A stretch of DNA of 64,000 nt. It comes from Sambucus nigra. Taxonomy: Eukaryota > Streptophyta > Magnoliopsida > Dipsacales > Adoxaceae. The notes beneath the pieces were generated by a model that did not search any database, was not told the DNA's origin, and was given only the letters and a program-made list of their open reading frames with translations. This document shows positions 36,301 to 45,300 of the stretch, piece after piece. A program made the position numbers and the translations under genes. Location: the NCBI GenBank assembly GCA_949130495.1, contig OX422208.1, forward strand, positions 642,218,023 through 642,282,022, given 5' to 3'. Within the stretch, counting starts at the first letter, position 1, and every line of letters begins with the position of its first letter.

Positions 36301-39300
36301 TAAAAAGAAAAAATATTTGCCTTGCTATCTAATGATGAAGCTTCCTAGGGTTCATGGCATTCCATGACCTTGGGACTCCCTTCCCATCTACCTCTTCTAA
36401 GTGATATGACCCCCCACCCCCTTTTGAAGCTACGCAGTAAGGTTCCTGCAAGTTCGGCGCCATCTTTCCATCTGATGCCTTCTTAGTAGCAGGTAACAAC
36501 TTCTTGAGGACCAGGTCACCGACCTGGAATTCTCTGATCTTCATATTCTTGTCATGTTGCTTCGCTAACTCTTGTTGATAGGCAGCCAAATGTATCACAG
36601 TTGGTTCCTTTCTTTCCCTAGTTAGATCCAACTCATGAGCTATTCAGTCGTCATTTCGGTCGTCCTCAAATATCTCTAATCTAAGTGTTAGTGGTCCGAT
36701 CTCTAGGGGATGGTTGCCTCCATGCCGTAAGCAAGGGAGTATAGAGTTTATTTCGACGGCTTTTTGGGGGTCATCCCGTATGCCCACAGAACGGATGGAA
36801 GTTCGTCCACCTATCGCCCTTTGGCATTCTCTAATCGGCGTTGATACTTAACAAAAGGGTTTTGTTGGTGATCTCTGCTTGCCCATTGCATTGGGAGAAA
36901 ACTACTGATGCATAGTGGATCTTAACTCCATGTTCAATGCAAAAGTCGTGAAAGGAATCATTATAGAATGGAGTTCCGTTGTCTGTTACTAGTGCTCTTG
37001 GGATGCCAAACGTTGCGATGAGATTCCTCCAAACGAACCTCATAGTGTTTGGCTCTCTAATGTGGGTGAGTGGTTCGGCCTCAACCCATTTGGTGAAGTA
37101 GTCAGTTGCCATTATCAAGTACCTTCGATTTCTTGGTGCGTTTAGTAGTGGCCCCACTATATCCATGCCCTATTAAGCAAATGGCCACGGGCTTGTGAGG
37201 GGATTCAAATCTCCCGCAGGCTGCTTGATCATTGGTAAGAACAATTAACACAATGGGCACTTTTTGGCGAACCTTGTTGAGTCTTTCTACATGGATGGCC
37301 ACCAGCATCCCTGAGAGATTGCCCTATAGGATAACAATCTACAACCCATGTGTGCTCCGCAACTTCCTGCGTGCATTTTGCGTAAAATTCCTTCCACCTG
37401 ATCTGAAGAAACGAACTTCAGTAGTGGACCGGGGAACGATCTTTAGTAGAGCTTCCCATCTGAGTTAGGTAAAACCTTGCTGACTTGATTTTTAACTTGT
37501 GCATTGCCCTGTCGTTTGGACGTAGCTCGTCGGTTTTCAAGTAGGAGATAATGGTGTCCATCCAGGATGGAGCCAACTCTACTTGGAGAACGTTCAAATC
37601 CCTTTCTATGTCTTCAATACTTAGTCGATCTATATATTCCACCTCAATTATTCTTTTCAAATCGGTATCTATGGCAGAGGACAGAGTTGCAAGAGCATCT
37701 GCATGACTATTATCATTCCTTAGGAGTTGCTCAACTAAGGCAGACTTGAACTATTGAAGAAGGCTTCTGGCTTAATTTCTATAAGCTATCATCCTAGGAT
37801 CCCTCATTTCATATTCGCCATTAATTTGGTTTACGATCAGTCTGGAGTCATAAAATCCAGCAATGCGACGAGAACCCAAATCGTGCACCATGGCTTCGTA
37901 TTTAGCCTCATTATTTAAGCCTTTAAATCTTAGTCTGATGGCTTACTCAATAAGTCCGCCTTGTGGCATCCTAAACACTATCCCAAATCCTGTGCCCTTC
38001 TCATTTGAAGAGACATCCACAAAGAGCTTTAGGGCTGGTCGTCCTCATCAACCACTATATATTCCAGGATGGGATGCGGGTGTTCATCCTTTTCTCTTAG
38101 TGATGTTGAAAATTCTGCCACAAAGTTTGCCAAGACATGACCTTTGATCATTGTTGTGGGCTCATACTTTATGTCGAATTGGGCCAGTTCAAGGGACCAC
38201 TTGGTCATTATGTTGGAGAGGTCGGCCTTCTTGAGGGCCTCCTTCAAAGGGTAAGTTGCTAGGACAACTATTGTATGAGCATTGAAGTAGTGCCTTAACT
38301 TCCTTGCGGCAGTCACTCGGGCCAAACCCATTTTCTCTATAGACATGTACCTAGTTTTTCCTTCAAGAAGGATGTGGCTCACATAGTAGATCAATCTTTG
38401 TTCTCCACAATGTTGATAAATCAATACCATGTTGGTCGCGTGCCTTGAGACAACCAAATAGAGATACAAGTCTTCTCCTTCCTTGGGAATTGACAATAAG
38501 GGAAGATATCCCGAGTACTACCAAATCCCTTTTAAATCTTGATCACATTCTTTTGTCCAAATTGTGAGGCTTGCTTTCTTCAAGGCCTAGAAGAACAATC
38601 GATATTTTTCAGAAGATCTTGAAATGAAACGAAAGGGCCGCCAACATTCCAATAACGACTTGGATATCTCTAATGGTGGTCGGCTTTCTGAAGTCCTGTA
38701 AAGCTTTGATTTGATTTGAATTCGCCTCAATGGCCCTCTCGATCACCAAGTATCTTACAAACTTGCCAAAGCTCACACCGAATACACATTTGGAAGCATT
38801 AAGCTTTATGTTGTACTCTCTGAGAATGTTGAAGGTCTTTACAAGGTCTCTCAGATGATTTGCCGAATACTTTCTCTTCACGAGCATATCATCAATATAT
38901 ACCTCCATAGTGGAGCCGATCAACCTCTTGAACATCTTGGTAACCAGACTTTGATAAGTTGCTCCTGCGTTTTTCAAACCAAAGGGCATTACTTTATAAC
39001 AATAAAGTCCTAAGGTTGTGATGAACAATGTCTTCTACTGGTCTGGATCGAACATCGGTATTTAGTGGTAGACGGAGTATGCATTCATGAAGCTTATGCG
39101 TTGATACCTTGTCGTTGAATCCACGAGCTGATCTATCTGGGACAGCAGAAAACTGTCGTTAAGATCAATGAATTCCACGCGAACCCTCGATTTGTCGCTC
39201 TTTTTCTTGACAACAATAGTGTCGGAGATCCAATCTGGGAATTGGACCTCTCTAATGGAGTTGGCCTGGAGTAGGTTGTCAACTTCAACTTTCAGAGCCC

Positions 39301-42300
39301 TTACCTTCTCTGGGTTCGACTTTCTTGGTTTTCTATTTAATTAGTTTAATGCTTGATTCCACGTGCAATCGATGACAAGTAATCTCCAGGTCTATTATCG
39401 GGAGGTTATGAGGTTACCAAACTAAGATATTTGCGTTTGCTATGAGGAAATGAGAAAGTTTCTCTGTTTCGTCTTTGGGCATCACCGATCCGATGAAGAA
39501 GTTTTTTTCCGGTTGTGATGCATCTAAAGGAACATAGATAAGTTCCTTTAACATGCATTCGGCTTTAACTCCCTACGAAACCCCCATTGATTGTTACTTA
39601 GGCTCATCGTCCTCCGAGTTATCCTTATCTTGACTATTCTTAGACTGGGCCTGCTTTGCCTTGATAGCTGAAATAAAACAGCTTCGTACTAATGCTTGAT
39701 CTCCTCTGATTTCTATCACTCCCTGGTCGGTCACAAATTTGAGCTTCTGATGAAGTGAAGAGAGAAAAACCATCATATCATGTAATCATCCTCTTCCCAG
39801 TATGGCATTGTAGGCAACTCCGATTAGATCATGTGGAATTATGCTTCCTTGTTAGTCGGACCAATCGTGAATTGCAACTTGATTTTCCCCAGAGGGTCTC
39901 TATATCTCCATTGAAGCCAATCAATAGGCCGACGTTGGTATGCAGGTACATGATTTCTGAAGAGCTTCCTTAGTCTACCAGTACTCTTCTTACGTCAAAA
40001 TTCGCGACTCCCAAGGGGAGTACCAAGGCATCCTTATAAGGAAAATTCACGCCGACTAGATCGCTCTCGGTGAACACAATAACACGTTCAGTATATAGGT
40101 CTTTCCTTTCCTTCTCGGCTAAGGCTTGGATAAGTTCACCTGGAATGCTTGTTGAATGCTGACGGCTATTCTCACCTTCTCCCTGAGCTTCTTACCTGTA
40201 TGCTGAGCCGGGTCAGTGTAGCCATGGATGGCAGTGACCAATCCTGCTGGCGGAAGATCCTCCTGTGCTTTCTGGACTGTTTTGATCTTTATCATTACTT
40301 TTTGCTTTGTTATACTGATGTTCTCCTTAAATTGCTCCGCTTGGACGAGTTCCTCTAAGTGTTTTTTCAAAATTTTGCAATCCTCCGTGAGATGTCCATG
40401 GTCGTGGTGATAGTTACACCTGAGATTGGCGCCTCTATCACTTGAATCGCTGGACATCTTGGGAGGCCTCTTGAAAAAGGGCTTGTCCTTGATTTGATGA
40501 ATAAGCTTGTAGATGGGCTCCTTAAAGAGTGTCTCTAGTGCCTTGTAACTTCTCTCACTGGCCTGAGGTCTGGGCAACCTTTTGAGGCTTCATTCCTGGA
40601 ACCCCTCTTGGTTGAAGATGGTTGATTTCCCCCTTGGGGGCCTTCTTAAGCTCGTTGTTCTTCTGATCGACTGGGGAAATTGCGCTGATGAGCTCGTCCT
40701 CTACCAAGAATATTTTTCAATACGAGGCATGAGTTAGTCCACTGAAGAAGCCGGATTCTTCGTTTGCGATTGGTAAAGATCATATGATTGCTCCAAACTG
40801 AACTTAAAAGAAGAGATCGCCAGTTGATCGTTGCAATTGTCAATTTCGTTGTATAGCTACCAGTGCCTGTAAACATACCTCCTAAGGGATTCTCCATTCT
40901 CCTTCTTAAGAGAGATCAACGAATCGACCTACTTGATTACTCTACTGCTTGTAATAAACTAGGACGTGAACTGCTCGGCCAACTCTTTAAAAGAGAAAAT
41001 TAATCTAAGGGGCAATTTTTCAAACAACTATAGGTCGATCTTCCCTAGAGTCGATGGGAACACCCGGTACATTAGGGCACTGCGATGTCTCTAAAGAGAC
41101 ATGGTCTGCCAGTAGTGCCTGATGTGATGAGCGAGATTTGCCTTTCCATCGTACATCGTAACTTTTAGCATGGATAACTGCATTAGAGGCTCAAAAGATT
41201 CTATCAGTTTGATAAAGGGTGAAGTCGAACCATGCCCTAAAGCCTTTCTGGCCAGGTCTTTGGGAATCCTGGCAAGGTTCGGGTTCATCCTTCCTTCCAA
41301 CTCCATCAGGATGAGTTCTCTCAGTTCATCGCTCTTTACTTGGTTTGGCTGCACCGCTAGACGAGCATGCCTGCTACTTTGAGCTGACTTTGTAGGCTGG
41401 GGTTGGTGGCGCTTGCGATTGATAGAAATCCTCCAAGGAAAGCTATCACGTCGTTAGTGGCGATGCACTGTACGAGCGCTCCTTGAACAGGAAGCCCTAT
41501 CAGGTTGATTCCTTTGGGAGTGGCTCGGTACGAGAATCTGATGTGCGATCCTCTAATTGTTGGGTCAATTGACTCCTCACAAGGGCGATCTCCTGATCGC
41601 AGTCGTCTAGCCTTTTTTCATAAATACTGGTCAGATAAGAAACATCTCTTCCCTCTGGTCGATCAATCGGTGGTTGCGATATTACTGATTAGGTACAGAT
41701 CTCCCAATTGAGTGTCCTCTGGACCTTAAATGTCGCTGGAGAGACGGAAACCTTATAGGAGTGTGGTCCCTCCTTACGACGAGTATTTCAGACTGAACGC
41801 GACTCCTTGCATGAGTAGGGTGAGACATATCTGCACTCATTATGAACTTCGGGCTTTTTTAACTTTAATAATGGAGAGAACTTCGAGTTTTCCACAGACG
41901 GCGCAAAATTGTAGAGGTTACGGACCCATAATAAATATAGAAATTTTAGAATGTCCCCAAGAAGATTATGAATCCAAAAACAATAATAACACGCTAATTA
42001 CGTGGCTTGGCCGTGAGGTCGGCCTACGTCCACGGGAAAAGAGAGGGGTGAATATTTATTAATGTCAAAGAATGGTACCAACTGGAGTGATAAGGATTCT
42101 AGCTGAGAGTCCAAGTTATCACATGAAATTTTCAATATAATTTATGTGAACTAGATTGTCCTTATTTATACGCCTAGGTCTCCTACGTTCTTAGGCCTCT
42201 TTTGCCTATCTTGACTAAGTTCAAGCGTTCTATTGACAATGGTCTTTCAGTTAGTTTATATTAATCGATATGATCTTCGAGATTTGATCTTATCTCTTAA

Positions 42301-45300
42301 AGTCCGCGCTTTCTGGGTCAATCGCCCATCGCGCGTCCTCACGTGATGTGCCATGTGTTCGGCCACGTGGTAACAGTTCGGTCTCATTCTCTTCACTACC
42401 TAAAAATGACACATTTTTATGAAAAGTGACATCTGAAGTATAGTGCATATGACGTGTAATAGGATCATAACAATAGTAACCTGTGGACAAATTAGAGTAT
42501 CTTATAAAAATACACCGAATAACTTTATCATCAAGCTTAATGCGAGTAGGAGATTTATTATGAACAAAGCATGTACAACCAAACATGTGTGGAATTACAA
42601 GAAAAAGAATCTTACTAGGATAAATAACCTGTAACAGAACTTTGTTTTGATTGACCCGGAGTACGATTCAGAAGATAAACAAACATTAATCAACCAAGTG
42701 CCAATAAGATTGAGGAATATGCATCCCCCTCAACAGACAACGGACTACCCCCATGAGACTCCTATTGTTTTCCTTCAGCAATCCCATTTTTCTTGGGAGT
42801 AGATGGACAAATGAGTTGCTAAAGAATACCCTACTGAGCAAGACGAGAATCAATAGGACCCTCAACAACTTCTATACAGGTTTCACTTTCTTGTACCTCA
42901 ACTCTGAATACAATTTCCTAGTAACTTTTGCATGCCCTTATCTGCTACAATGTTCACATATCGACTTCTTCCTTTCAGGATTTTTACGCCAAGATGGAGT
43001 AAAAGAAGACCCCAAAAATTGATTTTTTGTATTTTCTAAGAAAGCCAGTTGGTCAGCTGCAGAAGTAGACTCAGATATCACAGCAAATGGGGATGTTAGT
43101 TTGAGGTACCGCTCATGCTGCTCAACCAGTGCAGTCACTTCATTAAGTGGAGGAATGGGTGAAGTGTTCAAAATTTGTGTGCCAAGGAATCTCAGAATCA
43201 ACGCCGAGGCCCATCAAGAATTGGTAAACCTTTTGTTATTCTTCTCAAGCCACAAAGGAATCTGCAGCATGTGCTAAGGGACAATATGAAACATACTCCT
43301 CCCAACTCTAAGTCAAATAACTATAATCAATTAATATTGAGTTATTGCCTTGAATTACATGCGATATCTCCTTAAAGAGTTCAAATACCTGAACCTCGTT
43401 GTGTGAATTAGAGTATGATGGGAATTAGAAGTTTTTAGGCCATTTTTAGTAATTTTAGGATTCCATGGCATTTTTATTATTTTTTAGTTTCTTTATTTAG
43501 TTGTATTTTCTTTTTGTAATTGTTTGCTTGGTATTTAGGGTAGGAATTAATAATGGCTATTAAGGGCATATTTGTAATTAAAGTCATAGCTTGGAGCCTA
43601 AGTTACTTCCCCTTTAACTACCCCACATGTAATCACATTTGAACTTACTTTTGCAATAATTAACATACAAGACATCTTTTGATTCTCTCTCTAATTAGGG
43701 TTTTGTTTATTTCTTTTAGCCATTGACGTGTAGGTTACGTCAAAATTGGTATCAGAGCAGGTGTCGCTCCTATCATTGGTATTCGTGTGTTAGTTTGTAT
43801 CAGTGTGTAGGTTATCAAAATCGTACGCTACAACCTCAATGACTCCAAGAAAATCCAAGCCTCAATTGGAAGATATTGAAGAATTGAAAGTTCACATGGA
43901 TCAAAGCATGGAAGAGGTGTTACGAAGACAACAACAACAATTCGAGGCTTTCTTGCAATAATTTTCTATGTTGCAAAACCCTAGCCCAAACCTCCTGACC
44001 CCCGACCTAAAAGAACCCCCACCCGCTGACCCAAAAACGGTGGCCAGCCTCCCTGGGTCAAATTTAACGCCGACCAAACCCTCCCCCATTGAAAACCACC
44101 TCGACCGAACCTCAACAACCCCCACCTAGGTCGGACCACCTCCTAGGTGACCGACGAGCCCTTTTCCACCCAAATCAGCCTCGACCCACTAGGGTTTTGC
44201 CCTAGAAGTGGTTAGCAGCCACCTGGATCAAACCCTAGTGCCGGCGGCTCCTTTCTCCTGCCCGGGTGTTACCCAGAACCCACCGGAAACCCCCAAAACC
44301 AATGTCGGCAGCCACCATGCTGCTTTGAACCTCCAAAATCCAGTCGATTTAACCCTTGCCTTTGGTGAAACCCTCCAACAAGTTCAAGAACTAGGATTTC
44401 GTAGCCCAAACTTCGTTTTTTACTCGGGTGGACGCTATTTTTGTTGGTTTACATGAGAGGCAAGAGGAAGATGATGAATTTTGAATCAAGAATTGAAGGA
44501 TGATCACTTCCTCAAAAAAATTCATAAATAAATTTTTGGCCCCACAAGTTTCGACACAATTTTTTGGAATTTTCACATGAATCCCTAAATTTTTCAAGCT
44601 CGATGACGAGCTTTTTATCAAGACGGGGAGAATGATGGGAATTAGAAATTTTTGGGCCATTTTTAGTAATTTTAGGATTCCATGGTATTTTTGTTATTTT
44701 TTAATTTCTTTATTTAGTTGTATTTTCTTTTAGTAATTGTTTGCTTGGTATTTAGGGAAGGAAGTAATAATGGTTATTAAGGGCATATTTGTAATTAGAG
44801 TCATAGCTTGGAGCCTACGTTACTTCCCACTTAAATACCCCATGTAATCTCATTTGTACTTACTTTTGCAATACTTGAAATACAAGACATCTTTGATTCT
44901 CTCTCTAAAAATTAGGGTTTGGTTTATTTCTTTTAGCCATTGACGTGTAGTTTACGTCAGAGTACATAACAGTCATAGCCTTCCATACACAAGGAACATA
45001 CTCATAATCCTGAAAAATCTCATAAACTTTCAGCGCCATGGAGTTGAAAATCCATCCCATAATAGTTCAATTAGTAAGAAACCATTAAGTAAAGATTGGA
45101 TCATTTCCTTAGGTGTTGGGACCTTTCCATGAAGGCAATCAATTTTTTCTTTCAAAATAAATGGAATGATCTTACCCACGTCGAAAAATTCCGGCTATTA
45201 AGTCAATGACCCATAACTTTTTGTGAGGGGAATGTGAGTTCATCATATCAAATGAAGTGCTCTTCTTTTCGGTAACTTTTTCGTCAGACGTGGTTCACCA

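Larger units (their letters stand above)
43416..44959 (+). mobile_element. Non-autonomous LTR retrotransposon, 1544 bp, nested in Copia gag
   Basis: Two direct LTRs of exactly 327 bp (43416–43742 and 44633–44959), each TGATGGG…TTACGTCA, flanked by GAGTA. The primer site TGGTATCAGAGCA (43747–43759) is complementary to initiator tRNA-Met. The polypurine tract AAGACGGGGAGAA lies at 44620–44632. The internal region is only 890 bp, with no protease, RT or integrase. It was inserted into the Copia gag; the Copia reading frame continues on both sides. By eye the LTRs differ at roughly 20 sites. Confidence 0.9.
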
